From Natronomonas sp. CBA1123 (lineage in GTDB: Archaea > Halobacteriota > Halobacteria > Halobacteriales > Haloarculaceae): a DNA stretch of 64,000 nucleotides. The position numbers were made by a program, and so were the translations under genes. Below the pieces are notes generated by a model, which was not told the origin of the DNA, made no database searches, and was given only the letters and a program-made list of their open reading frames with translations. Positions 25,032 to 34,577 of this stretch are shown here, in pieces. Positions within the stretch are counted from its first letter, which is position 1; each line of letters starts with the position of its first letter. The DNA is taken from positions 62,001 through 126,000 of the forward strand of contig NZ_WPCC01000002.1 of assembly GCF_009741925.1 (NCBI RefSeq), given 5' to 3'.

Positions 25032-26666
25032 ATGCTCAACTGGCCTGATGCTACCATCTATCAAGGAATCGCTGACGTCGCAGCCGACAACCAAGAGACG
25101 ACCGCGATGTGGTTCGAGGGGGAGACAACGACGTACGAAGACCTAATCGTCGAGAGCAAGGCGCTCGCACACGGCTTCGCTGACCTAGGCATTGGGCCGG
25201 AGGACACCATTGCCGTGTGGCTGAGCAACCGTCCCGAATGGATCAAAGCTCAACTCGCTGCATCCTACCTCGGTGCGACGATAGTCGCGGTAAATACGCG
25301 TTACCGGACGCACGAACTGGAGTACATGATGTCAGATTCGTCGTGTTCGGTCCTGCTCACCGAAGAGGCCTTCCTCGGAAACCAGTACCTCGAGATGGTA
25401 GCCGATGTCGTCCCCGAAATCGAGACCGCAACCCCCGAAGAGTTCGCGCCGGACTCAGTTCCATCGCTTGAGCACGTCATTGCTCTTGATTCCCACGACG
25501 ACTTTCCGGCTGTGAGGCCGTATGAGGACGTCGAGAAGACCGGTCGAGGGCGGGACGATGTCTCGCCCGCTACAGATGCCGAGACCCCTGCCTGCGTCTT
25601 CTATACGAGTGGCACGACCAGCGACCCGAAAGGCGTCCTTCAGTCCAATCGCTCACTGCTCAATCATTCTCATCAAGTCGGTACCCATCTTGACCTCGGT
25701 ACAGATGACGTCGGCCTCGGCATCCTCCCGTTTTGTGGCATCTGGGGCTACAATATGTTCATGAGCGTTCTCACACACGGCATCCCACAAATCGTGCAAA
25801 CGCACTTCGACGCCGAGCGAACCATCGAAAACGTCGAGAACCATGGCGTCACCTACATGTCTGGACTCGCCACAATGTATCAGCGGCTTATCGAAGACGA
25901 CGCGTTTGCGGAAGACCGCGTCGCCTCGCTCTCGAAGGGCATTATCGGATTCATCAGCATGGGCTACGATGAAGCCGTCTTTGAAGCCATCGAGAATCGC
26001 ACTGGTGTCCCCGTCTGCCAGCCATACGGGCTTTCGGAAGGGAACAGCCAGATATTCATGGGTGACCCGAGCGACCCCCAGGAACTTCGCAAGCGAGTCG
26101 GCGGGCCGATGGTTTTCCCGGACGAGGAGGAGGTGCGTATCGTCGACCCCGAATCCGGGAAGCCACTTCCAGCAGGTGAAGCAGGCGAGATTTGTTTGAA
26201 GGGATTCAACGTGATGAACGAGTATCTCGGAAAGCCCGATAAGACGAACGAGGCCATCGACGACGACGGGTGGTTCCACACCGGAGACCTCGGAGTTCGT
26301 GACGCCGAGAACGACTATCTCTATTATCAATCCCGAATGGACGACGCACTCCGAATCCGAGGGTTCCTCGTCGCACCACGCGACATCGAGACCGTAATCG
26401 ATGAACACGAAGGTGTCTCGCTTTCCCAAGTCGTTGGTGCGCCACATCCCAAACACGGTCAGGTCGCTGTTGCCTTCATTCAGCGCGCCGACGAGACGCT
26501 CACCGCAGAAGAGATTTATGCGTTTCTCGATGACCGCGTCGCAGACTACAAAGAACCAGAAGCCATCGAGTTCGTTGACGAATTTCCGCGGTCTGCTGGC
26601 CCGCACGGAGAGAAGATACAAAAAACCGAACTTCGCGATCGGGTGGCAGATCGATACACCGAATAG
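25032..26666 (+). CDS. AMP-forming acyl-CoA ligase
   Basis: A 544-residue ANL-family enzyme: the ATP-binding P-loop YTSGTTSDPKGVLQ, QPYGLSEGNSQIF, the WFHTGDLG hinge region and the C-terminal lysine in PHGEKIQKTELR. It activates a carboxylic acid to its CoA thioester with ATP. As the last gene of the cluster that begins with MmgE/PrpD, it probably supplies the CoA ester for the dehydrogenase/MaoC/thiolase-like steps. The substrate cannot be read from the sequence. ATG 25032 is the start, 89 bp after the DUF35 gene. Confidence 0.9.
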   Translation: MLNWPDATIYQGIADVAADNQETTAMWFEGETTTYEDLIVESKALAHGFADLGIGPEDTIAVWLSNRPEWIKAQLAASYLGATIVAVNTRYRTHELEYMMSDSSCSVLLTEEAFLGNQYLEMVADVVPEIETATPEEFAPDSVPSLEHVIALDSHDDFPAVRPYEDVEKTGRGRDDVSPATDAETPACVFYTSGTTSDPKGVLQSNRSLLNHSHQVGTHLDLGTDDVGLGILPFCGIWGYNMFMSVLTHGIPQIVQTHFDAERTIENVENHGVTYMSGLATMYQRLIEDDAFAEDRVASLSKGIIGFISMGYDEAVFEAIENRTGVPVCQPYGLSEGNSQIFMGDPSDPQELRKRVGGPMVFPDEEEVRIVDPESGKPLPAGEAGEICLKGFNVMNEYLGKPDKTNEAIDDDGWFHTGDLGVRDAENDYLYYQSRMDDALRIRGFLVAPRDIETVIDEHEGVSLSQVVGAPHPKHGQVAVAFIQRADETLTAEEIYAFLDDRVADYKEPEAIEFVDEFPRSAGPHGEKIQKTELRDRVADRYTE

Positions 26667-26750
26667 TATCCGCCGTCGCCCTCGATTTTCGAAAGGCAGT
26701 CGTTCAATGCGAAGAGCAGGGGTCGGCTCTCCGATTACGACGGACAGCCG

Positions 26751-27890
26751 TCACACAACGTGATCGAGGCCGTTCTCTTTTATTGTATCTGCAATCTGAT
26801 TTTTTTGGATTTCGTCAGTCCCCGCACCAATACGCCATCCCCGAACATCCCGATAGAGGAACTCTAGTGGATGGCCCTTCTGGTAAGCATTCGCGCCGTG
26901 AATCTGAAGGCACTCGCTTACGACGTGTTCCGCGATTTCTGAGGCATAGAGGGTCGCAACCGAAGCATCAAGCCGACTTGGGGTTCGGTCGGCCGCAACG
27001 GCATTGCGAGCTGCTTGATGAGTCAGACCTTGTGCGGCTTTGTACTGTTTCACGAGGTCAGCCAGTTTCCATTCGATTCCCTGAAAATCACCGATGGGTT
27101 GGCCGAACTGCTCTCGCTCCGTCGCATAGTCGATAGCCATGTCGAGAGCAAACGCCATTCGCCCAGTTATCATCGCTGCGTTCCCGAGTCGCTCCCAATT
27201 TAGCGAGACGAGCTGCTCTTTGAATGCGGACCGCCCGTGTGTGAGGACATTTTCTTCGGGGACATAGACGTCCTCCATGTAGAACTGCGTCTGTTTGTGA
27301 CCAGCCATGTTCGTGAAGTGGTTAGCGATTTCAACGCCGTCGGCGTCGAAATCCACGATAAGGGACCCGAGTCCCTCGTCTGGGTATCGAACCCAAACGA
27401 CGGCCGAACTGGAATATGGCACATCGCTCACCCACGTCTTTTCGCCGGTTACGCGAAAGCCGTCACCGTCCTCCTCGGCAATCGTGTTCATCGCGCCAAC
27501 GTCGGACCCGGCATCGGGTTCGGAGATGGCCAGCGCCATTGCATCTTCCCCGTTCATAATCGGCGGGAGGTAGCTCTCTTTTGCGGCTTCCGTCCCGAAT
27601 TCAGCGACGGCACGCGGAGCGAGCATTTGTTGAGTGTTTAGGAACAGCCCCGTATCAGGACAGACTCGAGAGACTATCTCTATCATCAACATGGCCTCGA
27701 CCTCGGTCATCCCACCACCGCCGTACTTCTCCTCGAAATTTATGCCGAGAAAGCCGTGCTCTGCGAGGAGTTCGATGTTTTCCCACGGCGCTTTGTCATC
27801 CCATGTACACGCCTTCTCAGCGAAATTCTGCTCGGCGAGGTCCCGCACGGTCTCAAGAACCATCCGCTGTTCGTCGGAGAGAGAGTCCAT
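26751..27890 (-). CDS. Acyl-CoA dehydrogenase
   Basis: This second acyl-CoA dehydrogenase (379 residues from ATG 27890) has LGINFEEKYGGGGMTEVE, the FAD/substrate segment MALAISEPDAGSDVGAM, EKTWVSDVPYSSSAVVWVRY and a C-terminal IHGANAYQKGHPLEFLYRDVR. ATG 27890 is preferred over GTG 27935 because a TATA-like TTTATC lies about 27-32 bases upstream. It converges with the ligase at 25032-26666 and is transcribed with two further minus-strand genes upstream. It may serve a different acyl-CoA from the first dehydrogenase. Confidence 0.9.
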   Translation of the reverse strand: MDSLSDEQRMVLETVRDLAEQNFAEKACTWDDKAPWENIELLAEHGFLGINFEEKYGGGGMTEVEAMLMIEIVSRVCPDTGLFLNTQQMLAPRAVAEFGTEAAKESYLPPIMNGEDAMALAISEPDAGSDVGAMNTIAEEDGDGFRVTGEKTWVSDVPYSSSAVVWVRYPDEGLGSLIVDFDADGVEIANHFTNMAGHKQTQFYMEDVYVPEENVLTHGRSAFKEQLVSLNWERLGNAAMITGRMAFALDMAIDYATEREQFGQPIGDFQGIEWKLADLVKQYKAAQGLTHQAARNAVAADRTPSRLDASVATLYASEIAEHVVSECLQIHGANAYQKGHPLEFLYRDVRGWRIGAGTDEIQKNQIADTIKENGLDHVV

Positions 27891-27961
27891 ACCGAGAACG
27901 TCCGTGGGAGTATCTGATAAATGTGATGGTGACACACAGCACGAACAGAGGATTCCGTCCG

Positions 27962-28552
27962 TCAGTAATCGGTTTCCCGAGTAAGCGAGAGTCGACTGAT
28001 GCCCGTAAAATACGGCCCACCGAGACGGCCGACCGCATCGATTTTCCTCGCGTCAACTGCCCCCTCGGTCAGCAGTTCCTCGTCGGCGTGAACGTGTCTG
28101 ACGTCCCCGAAAACGAGCGTGCTTCCGTGGATTCTCTTCGTATCCCGCAGTTCGCATTCGAGATGCGCCGCGGACGCAGCAACCCGTGGTGCATCGACCG
28201 TGACTGCCGGTGCTTTCTCGAGGTCTGCGGACTCGAACTCGCTTTCGGAAGCTGGAGCCGCCCGCGCTGTGTAATCCATGGCACCTGCCACTGCCTCCGT
28301 AACGAGGTTTATGACGAACTCCCCTGTTTCAATCACGTTTGACGGGGTGTGCTTCACACCGTCGTCAGCGTCTTCTGCCGCGAACATCACTACTGGTGGG
28401 TTGGTGTGGACGAGATTGAAATAGCTGTACGGCGCGAGGTTCGACACGCCGTCTGTGTCGACCGTACTTATCCACCCAATCGGACGTGGTGCTACAAGGC
28501 TCGTGAGCAACCGGTGAACACCGGAGACGTCTCCCGCCAAATCCAACTCCAT
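27962..28552 (-). CDS. Flavin reductase-like (split-barrel FMN) protein
   Basis: The 196-residue protein (ATG 28552) contains the flavin reductase-like split barrel: LVAPRPIGWISTVDTDGVSN, LAPYSYFNLVHTNPPVVMFA, and the TGEFVINLVTE segment. Such proteins bind FMN and either supply reduced flavin to a monooxygenase or act as flavoproteins themselves. No flavin monooxygenase is visible nearby. It sits 42 bp after the acyl-CoA ligase at 28595 and before the second dehydrogenase, so it probably belongs to the same operon. Confidence 0.85.
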   Translation of the reverse strand: MELDLAGDVSGVHRLLTSLVAPRPIGWISTVDTDGVSNLAPYSYFNLVHTNPPVVMFAAEDADDGVKHTPSNVIETGEFVINLVTEAVAGAMDYTARAAPASESEFESADLEKAPAVTVDAPRVAASAAHLECELRDTKRIHGSTLVFGDVRHVHADEELLTEGAVDARKIDAVGRLGGPYFTGISRLSLTRETDY

Positions 28553-28594
28553 ACGTAGCGTGTGCGACCAAGTCACATATGAGCGTCGATGAGA

Positions 28595-30220
28595 TTAGGT
28601 GTCGCGCTCCGCCTCCTCAACGAGCGATTCGCGAAGGCTGACCTTTCGAATCTTTCCGGTGTCCGTTCGCGGGAATTCACTCTGGCGGATAGCGACTTTG
28701 GCCGGAACCTTGTAGTCTGCCATCTGCTCTACGCAGAACGAGACGACCTCGTCTTCGGTGAGTGAGCGACCCGCCACCGGCTTCACCACGGCGCCAACAA
28801 TCTCGTCTTTTTCATCATCCGGCAAGCCCACTACGGACACCTCATCCACATCTGGGTGCTGGCTGATGACGCGTTCGACCTCCTGTGGAGAGACGTTGAT
28901 ACCGCCGGTCTTAATCATGTCTTTGATGCGGCCCTCGAAAACCAGCCGCCCATCTGCATCCAACCATCCGATATCGCCGGTCTTGAGATACCCGTCATCA
29001 TCGATGGCCTCTCGAGTTTTGTCGGGACGTTTCAGGTACTTCCGAAACATCGCTCGGCTCCGGATGCATATTTCACCCTCCTCTCCCGGAGCCACCTCAA
29101 CGCCCGTCTCGGGGTCTTTAATTCGAATATCCACGTTCGCGAGTGGACGCCCGACGGTGTTTCGTCGTGGCGCTTTCGGGGAATTGTGATGCGTGATGGC
29201 GCAGATGGCAGAAACCTCAGTGAGACCATAACCGTGCAGTGCTCGCTCGACACCGTGTTCTTCTTCGAGGCGTCGACGCACGGGGCGTGGCCCGACTACT
29301 AGGCCGACCCGTACCGAATCAAGCGCCTGTTGGAGATTGACATCCAAATTTTCCATCTGCTTGAACATATTCCCCATACCGTACAGGACACTACAGGCTT
29401 CTTCTTGGATGAGCTCGACCGCCTCGCGTGCATCGAACTGCTCCTGAACGACGAGAGTCGCACCATGTGAAAAGGCAGTTATCGACTCGTTGCAAGCCGC
29501 GAAACTGAAGAACAGAGGGAGTCCGAGCCAAAATCGGTCGCCGTCTTCGATACCGATCCGTGAGCCGATGCTTCTCGGGTTCGTCACTAGTCCATCGTGT
29601 TCGAGAACGATGGGCTTCGGTCGACCCGTTGTTCCGGAAGAGAACAGGATGTACGCCTCATCGGTTGGCGAAACGGATTCGGTGATTGCGTCGAGTCGTT
29701 CCAACGACACCTCCTCAGCCTTCGTGACGACATCCGTCCACCCATGTGCCCAAGCGGGGGCCTCTCCAACCACGACGAGGTTCTGTAGGACGGGCAGCTC
29801 GGTAGAGTTTATGTTGTGAATCTCACCGGACGCGATTGCAGGGTCGATATCGGTAAGCATCTCCACAAAGTCGTTCCCCAGGAAGCTATCAAGAGTGATA
29901 AGCGTCGAAACATCCGCCTGACGGAGCGCATACCGGAGTTCATCAGTCTTATACCACGTATTCAGACCAACCATAGTCGCACCCACGTGTTCGGCAGCGT
30001 AAGTGGCAATAAACCACTCGACACGGTTACTGATGAGTACGCCGACACGGTCGCCCGGACGGACTCCAAGTGCGAGAAGTCCGCGTGCAAATTCCCGGAC
30101 GCGTTCGTGTAGTTCGGCATAAGTCAGACGTTCGCGCGATGTGACTAATGCCTCTGTCTCTCCGTAGTCACGCTTTGCAGCATCTAACATCTCATTGAGA
30201 GTGTCGCCACGCCAGGTCAT
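28595..30220 (-). CDS. AMP-forming acyl-CoA ligase
   Basis: A 541-residue ANL-family enzyme with FSSGTTGRPKPIVLEHD as the P-loop (note Pro-Ile where Gly-Val is usual), YGLTEVSAICAI, GYLKTGDIGWLDADGRL and the C-terminal catalytic lysine in RTDTGKIRKVSLR. It activates an aliphatic or aromatic acid. Start ATG 30220. It leads the minus-strand group ligase, flavin-reductase-like protein, dehydrogenase. A small inverted repeat, CAGAC/GTCTG (30264-30276), lies in its upstream region. Confidence 0.9.
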   Translation of the reverse strand: MTWRGDTLNEMLDAAKRDYGETEALVTSRERLTYAELHERVREFARGLLALGVRPGDRVGVLISNRVEWFIATYAAEHVGATMVGLNTWYKTDELRYALRQADVSTLITLDSFLGNDFVEMLTDIDPAIASGEIHNINSTELPVLQNLVVVGEAPAWAHGWTDVVTKAEEVSLERLDAITESVSPTDEAYILFSSGTTGRPKPIVLEHDGLVTNPRSIGSRIGIEDGDRFWLGLPLFFSFAACNESITAFSHGATLVVQEQFDAREAVELIQEEACSVLYGMGNMFKQMENLDVNLQQALDSVRVGLVVGPRPVRRRLEEEHGVERALHGYGLTEVSAICAITHHNSPKAPRRNTVGRPLANVDIRIKDPETGVEVAPGEEGEICIRSRAMFRKYLKRPDKTREAIDDDGYLKTGDIGWLDADGRLVFEGRIKDMIKTGGINVSPQEVERVISQHPDVDEVSVVGLPDDEKDEIVGAVVKPVAGRSLTEDEVVSFCVEQMADYKVPAKVAIRQSEFPRTDTGKIRKVSLRESLVEEAERDT

Positions 30221-30434
30221 ATTCCCGATATCATAGCGACCAGAGCAAATAGCTTGTCATTCACAGACATGGTCTGGTTTGGAGGTTACGAGTAGAGCTA
30301 TTCGAAATTTCACGTCTTAATATGCTTCTGCACCCAAATTAGTGGATGTCCTTCAGTTTCAACGGGAGAGTTCGATTTCGCCTGAACCTATTTGAGCGCT
30401 AGATTTATTGCCCAGTCCAAGACAGTCCAAATGG

Positions 30435-31193
30435 ATGAACGGTAACTACGAAACCCAACTTTCGACACACGACGAGGAATCAGTGACCATCCGGGGGAAA
30501 GACCTAACCTCAGAGATAATGGGTGAGTTAGACTTCGGGAGTGCATTCATTCACCTGCTCATTGGAGAGTCGTTGACGGCGAAAGAAGAGCGGCTTGTGA
30601 ATGCAATGCTTTCCTCGCTGATGGTCCACGGAACAACCCCCCACGCGATTGCAACCCGTTTGACGCTCCTTTCAGAACCTAATTCGACCCAAGGAGCCGT
30701 AGCGAGCGGTCTGCTTGGTGTCGGTTCTCGGTTCGCAGGCGCGATGGAACAATGTGCTACGGACCTGCAATCGATTAATTCTGCCGATGACCGCGAGGCG
30801 TCGGTTGCAGAACTGGCAGCAGCCTACCGAGAGAGTGGAAATCGATTTTCGGGAATCGGCCATCCCGAATTTGACCCGATTGACCCCCGTGCTCAGAGAC
30901 TCTTTGAACTCGCCGAAGAAGCCGATGTCGCCGGCGAGCACGTGGCCATCCTCAAAGACTTACAAAGCGAATTTGAAGAGACCACGGGACGAGACCTCCC
31001 GATCAACGTTACTGGGGCCATCGGCGCTCTGTCGTCCGATCTCGGTTTAGAACCCGAAGCAGCTCGCGGATTCGCCATCGTCAGTCGTGCTGCTGGACTC
31101 ATTGCAGAAATCATTGAGGAGAAAGAGTCCCCTATCGCTATGGATGTTTGGCAGTCGGTTGACGATGAAATGACGTACGTCGAAGACCAGTAA
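30435..31193 (+). CDS. Citryl-CoA lyase-like protein (citrate synthase superfamily)
   Basis: This 252-residue protein has the short citrate-synthase-type core: GELDFGSAFIHLLIG, MLSSLMVHGTTPHAIATRL, QGAVASGLLGVGSRFAGAME and GIGHPEFDPIDPRAQRLFEL. The length matches citryl-CoA lyase-like proteins rather than full citrate synthase (about 380). It would cleave or form a C-C bond between a 2-oxo acid and an acyl-CoA. ATG 30435 is preferred because a TATA-like GATTTATTG lies 26-34 bases upstream (leaderless). It stands just before the Liv importer and among acyl-CoA genes. Confidence 0.8.
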   Translation: MNGNYETQLSTHDEESVTIRGKDLTSEIMGELDFGSAFIHLLIGESLTAKEERLVNAMLSSLMVHGTTPHAIATRLTLLSEPNSTQGAVASGLLGVGSRFAGAMEQCATDLQSINSADDREASVAELAAAYRESGNRFSGIGHPEFDPIDPRAQRLFELAEEADVAGEHVAILKDLQSEFEETTGRDLPINVTGAIGALSSDLGLEPEAARGFAIVSRAAGLIAEIIEEKESPIAMDVWQSVDDEMTYVEDQ

Positions 31194-31315
31194 TAGCCAG
31201 TCGGAAAGACTAGTTCTTCGATCAACTATCGGTTCAATATTCTACCCGTCATCTAATCCTAGCTTTGCCGACATAAAATGATTATTATTTGCCATTTCCA
31301 TCATTCTTCTCCAAA

Positions 31316-31356
31316 GATTTAAACACCACCGGGGTAATGTGAGAGTTGGACTCACA
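31316..31356 (+). promoter_or_regulatory. Promoter with inverted repeat at the transcription start of livK-like gene
   Basis: A TATA-like GATTTAAAC lies at about 31314-31322. TGTGAG (31338-31343) and CTCACA (31351-31356) form a perfect 6-bp inverted repeat ending at the start codon. The repeat covers the expected start of a leaderless mRNA and would suit a repressor operator. Confidence 0.45.
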
Positions 31357-32603
31357 TGCCAGAGTACAAGAGACGGTCGTTTCTAGCCAAGAGTTGTGCG
31401 GCAACAGGAATTGCGGTCGGTTTAGCGGGCTGTATGGGAGATAGCGGTGGGAGCCAGGTTCAGTTGGGAGCCATCAATCCATTGTCGGGGTCGGCAGCTT
31501 TCTTCGGCGAATTAGCGACAGAGGCGCAGAGTGCTTGGGTCGAGAATGTTAACGGCAACGGTGGTCTTGAAATCGGCGGTGAGACCCGAGAGATCAATAT
31601 CGTCGAGTACGACGACGAATCTTCGAATGACCAAGCACGGTCGGCAGCACAGCGCCTCACCACATCGGATAATGTTTCGATGATTCTCTCGTCGTGGCGT
31701 TCCAACGGTGCGATAGCCATTAACGAGATTATCAATAATAACCAGATTCCAACGTTCACACACGGCTTTACCCCGCAGGTAAACACCGATGGAACGTACA
31801 TGATGCGGCTGACGGTTTCGACCGTGATGGACGCCTATCCCGCACTCCAATTCGTCAGTGACAGCGACGACATCGAAAAAATCGGTGTCATCGCCGAGGA
31901 GGGTGACTGGGGAGATGACACATTGGACCTGATGGAGTGGTGGTTCAACGAAGCCGACAATGCTGGCGACTACGAGAACCTCGGTCGGTTCTCGTTCAGC
32001 CAACAGGACTTCTCGTCGTACATCACCAAGGCTCGCAACTCCGATATCGATGCACTGTATGTCCAGACATGGGCATCCGCGATGCAGCGATTCATAGAGC
32101 AGCAGGATAGTGCCGGCCTCAATGACGATATGCCGATTCTGACCGGCCTCGGTGGTGCAGACTACAACTCACTGGGCGAAGTCGGCGGTTCAATGTCCAA
32201 CGTTTATGCCCTCGGCGTATACACACGACTCTCTTACGCCGACGACGATCAGATTGCAGAAACAATCAGCGATGAGGCGCTTTCACAATTCGAGGACTAC
32301 CAATCGATAGAAAACGCGCCTGACCACCCGACGGCTTACAACGTTTACGCCGACGCACAAGCCGCCGAATACGCACTCACGGAGGCCGGCTCCACGAACG
32401 GAGAAGACCTACGCGAAGCTTTGGTCGGAAACGAGATTACGACCATCCTCGGCAACGCGACCATCAACGACCGTGGCCAGCCGTCTATCCCCGGTGCGCT
32501 CATCAAGTTCGACGGCTCGAGCGGCGACGCGGAAATCGATACCGTTGCATGGGACGGCCAGCTCCCACCGATTACGAGTATCCCGCCGGAAACAGATCTC
32601 TGA
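31356..32603 (+). CDS. Liv-type ABC substrate-binding lipoprotein
   Basis: The 415-residue protein begins with a Tat motif (KRRSFLAKS, residues 5-13) and a lipobox LAGC with Cys26, so it is exported folded and lipid-anchored. The mature part is a periplasmic-binding-protein fold of the branched-chain amino acid/HAAT family: GAINPLSGSAAFFGE, DQARSAAQRLTT and TYMMRLTVSTVMDAYPA. Members bind amino acids but also aromatic and aliphatic acids or urea. It is followed directly by the two permeases and two ATPases of one importer. Confidence 0.92.
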   Translation: MPEYKRRSFLAKSCAATGIAVGLAGCMGDSGGSQVQLGAINPLSGSAAFFGELATEAQSAWVENVNGNGGLEIGGETREINIVEYDDESSNDQARSAAQRLTTSDNVSMILSSWRSNGAIAINEIINNNQIPTFTHGFTPQVNTDGTYMMRLTVSTVMDAYPALQFVSDSDDIEKIGVIAEEGDWGDDTLDLMEWWFNEADNAGDYENLGRFSFSQQDFSSYITKARNSDIDALYVQTWASAMQRFIEQQDSAGLNDDMPILTGLGGADYNSLGEVGGSMSNVYALGVYTRLSYADDDQIAETISDEALSQFEDYQSIENAPDHPTAYNVYADAQAAEYALTEAGSTNGEDLREALVGNEITTILGNATINDRGQPSIPGALIKFDGSSGDAEIDTVAWDGQLPPITSIPPETDL

Positions 32604-32610
32604 AACGCAG

Positions 32611-33543
32611 ATGGTCCTACTAGAATCACTTATCAATGGCCTCATTCAGGGGAGTATCTTCGCCGTATTCGCGGCAAGCTTCACCATCATATTTGGGGTG
32701 ATGGATATCCCAAATATGGGCCATGCGGCCCTGTTTGCAGGTGGAGCGTACGTCTTCTACCAGTTAGTAAACCTAACTGGGCTCCCATGGATTGTCGGCT
32801 TAATCGGGGCTGTCCTCGCAATCGCCGTCCTCGGAGCTGTGGTTGAAAAGACCTTGCTGTCCCGACTCTATGGCCGAAAAGAGTCGGAGTACGTCTTCGG
32901 CGTCATTCTCGTGACTATCGGCTTGGCTCGGATTCTCGAACGAGGGTATGCCCAGATTTGGGGTCACGCACCCAAATACATCGAATTAGGTAATCTCCAA
33001 GAGAACAGTGTTCAAGTCTCCGGCACGTCTGTTTCCCATCTTGAGTTAGTTGTAATCGCGTTTGCCGTCGCGAACTTTGCGTTCCTATATTGGCTTATCA
33101 ATTACACAGATACCGGCCTCAGTCTTCAGGCAATCGTCCAGAATCGAGAGCTCGCAATTATGCGTGGTATCAACGTTGACCGAGTGTTCCTCATCGCGTT
33201 CACATTGGGTGCAGCGATGATAGCCGCAGCAGGTGTCCTCAACGCGGCGATGTTCACGCTCGAACCAACACTCGGCTTCTCGCTTCTCATTAAGGCCTTC
33301 ATCATCGTGATTCTCGGTGGCATCGGCCGTGTCATGGGAGCGATGGTCGCCGGTTACGCACTCGGTTTGTACGAAGCCTTCGCAGTGTTGTACCTGTCGT
33401 CGTACTACATTTACGCCTCCGAATTTGCCGTGCTGATTGCCTTCTTCCTGTTGAAGGCGATCGTTCTGAGCGAAGGCGAAGACTCTCTGATTGCAGGATT
33501 GAAAGAACGGGCCACGTCTCTTCGACAGGGGGTGGCCGAATGA
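32611..33543 (+). CDS. livH: Liv-type ABC permease (LivH family)
   Basis: ATG 32611 opens a 310-residue membrane protein with about eight hydrophobic segments. It begins MVLLESLINGLIQGSIFAV and has GVMDIPNMGHAALFAGGAY, the hallmark of LivH proteins. ATVQ-like coupling residues appear around AIVQNRELAIMRGINVDRV. An earlier in-frame start would overlap the binding-protein gene and is unlikely. It overlaps livM by the ATGA motif. Confidence 0.92.
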   Translation: MVLLESLINGLIQGSIFAVFAASFTIIFGVMDIPNMGHAALFAGGAYVFYQLVNLTGLPWIVGLIGAVLAIAVLGAVVEKTLLSRLYGRKESEYVFGVILVTIGLARILERGYAQIWGHAPKYIELGNLQENSVQVSGTSVSHLELVVIAFAVANFAFLYWLINYTDTGLSLQAIVQNRELAIMRGINVDRVFLIAFTLGAAMIAAAGVLNAAMFTLEPTLGFSLLIKAFIIVILGGIGRVMGAMVAGYALGLYEAFAVLYLSSYYIYASEFAVLIAFFLLKAIVLSEGEDSLIAGLKERATSLRQGVAE

Positions 33544-34577
33544 GCAGTTCCGAAGCGACGGCGACGCACGAAGAAGAACTGGACGTCGACCTGCGTAATC
33601 TCGAGTGGACCGAACCGATTCGCGCCGCCGCGTTTGTCCTCGTCGGCGGGCTCGTCGTGGTTCCATTCGTCATCTCGTCAAACTACGTTGGCTATGTTGC
33701 GCTCTTGGTTCTCATGTTCGGCATCATGGCGTCAGGATACAACATTATGCTCGGGTGGCCGAACCTGCTCGTTTTTTGCCCGGCAGCGTTAGCCGTCATC
33801 GGCGGCGTTGTCTCGTCGTTACTGGCGATTCAGATGGGCCTGCCATTCGCGGTGACGCTACTAATCGGTGGTCTCACAGCCGCTATCGTCGGTAGTGCTG
33901 TCGCGGCATCGGCAATCATTATTGGCTCGACCTTCGAAATCGTGATCGCCACGCTGGCCTTCGAGCAAATCGTCTACTATGCCTTCACCAACTGGGACAG
34001 AGTAGGTCCGACCGGCATCTCAGGGATGCCGAATCCGTCGTTGGGCCCTCTCGTCTTCACCAGTCAGGTCGAACAGTACGTGTTCTTATTAGCGGTTCTG
34101 GTTCTTGTAACCTTCATCGTCACTGCGTTTGACCGTTCGCTGCTGGGTACGCTCGCTGTTGCAACCGGTGAAGACGAGGAGTTGCTTCGGTCCATCGGGT
34201 ACAACCCGTCTCGATATAAACTGGTCTCGGTCGTATTGGGTGCCTTCGTACTGGGCATCGGCGGTGCACTCTACGCACACGTCAATGGTCTAGTCACGCC
34301 TGGTGCATTCACGCTCGACCAGACCGTGCTCCTGTTGGTCATCGCCGTCCTCGGGGGACTCAGGACTATCTACGGTCCAATCGTCGGAGCCGTGCTCATG
34401 ATTGGCCTACCGGAAATTGTCCGATCGTTGGGCTTCGGCGATTATCAGCCGTACATAATCGGACTCACTCTGATCCTGGTAATACTGTTCCTCCCGAGTG
34501 GTATCGTCGGCGGGGTCAAAGACTACTTCGGCGACTTCGATAACGGAGGTGTTAGTGCATGGGCATTCTGGAAGTGA
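33540..34577 (+). CDS. livM: Liv-type ABC permease (LivM family)
   Basis: A 345-residue permease with a hydrophilic N-terminus (to about residue 25) and about eight membrane segments. The region NIMLGWPNLLVFCPAALAVI corresponds to the LivM signature after its third helix, and GEDEELLRSIGYNPSRYKLV is the cytoplasmic coupling region. It forms the heterodimeric channel with LivH. Its end overlaps livG by 19 bases. Confidence 0.92.
   Translation: MSSSEATATHEEELDVDLRNLEWTEPIRAAAFVLVGGLVVVPFVISSNYVGYVALLVLMFGIMASGYNIMLGWPNLLVFCPAALAVIGGVVSSLLAIQMGLPFAVTLLIGGLTAAIVGSAVAASAIIIGSTFEIVIATLAFEQIVYYAFTNWDRVGPTGISGMPNPSLGPLVFTSQVEQYVFLLAVLVLVTFIVTAFDRSLLGTLAVATGEDEELLRSIGYNPSRYKLVSVVLGAFVLGIGGALYAHVNGLVTPGAFTLDQTVLLLVIAVLGGLRTIYGPIVGAVLMIGLPEIVRSLGFGDYQPYIIGLTLILVILFLPSGIVGGVKDYFGDFDNGGVSAWAFWK

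Noticed and set aside
25653-26621. 322-residue open frame on the minus strand
   Set aside because: It is antisense to the acyl-CoA ligase, has no family motifs and reflects the high G/C at third codon positions.
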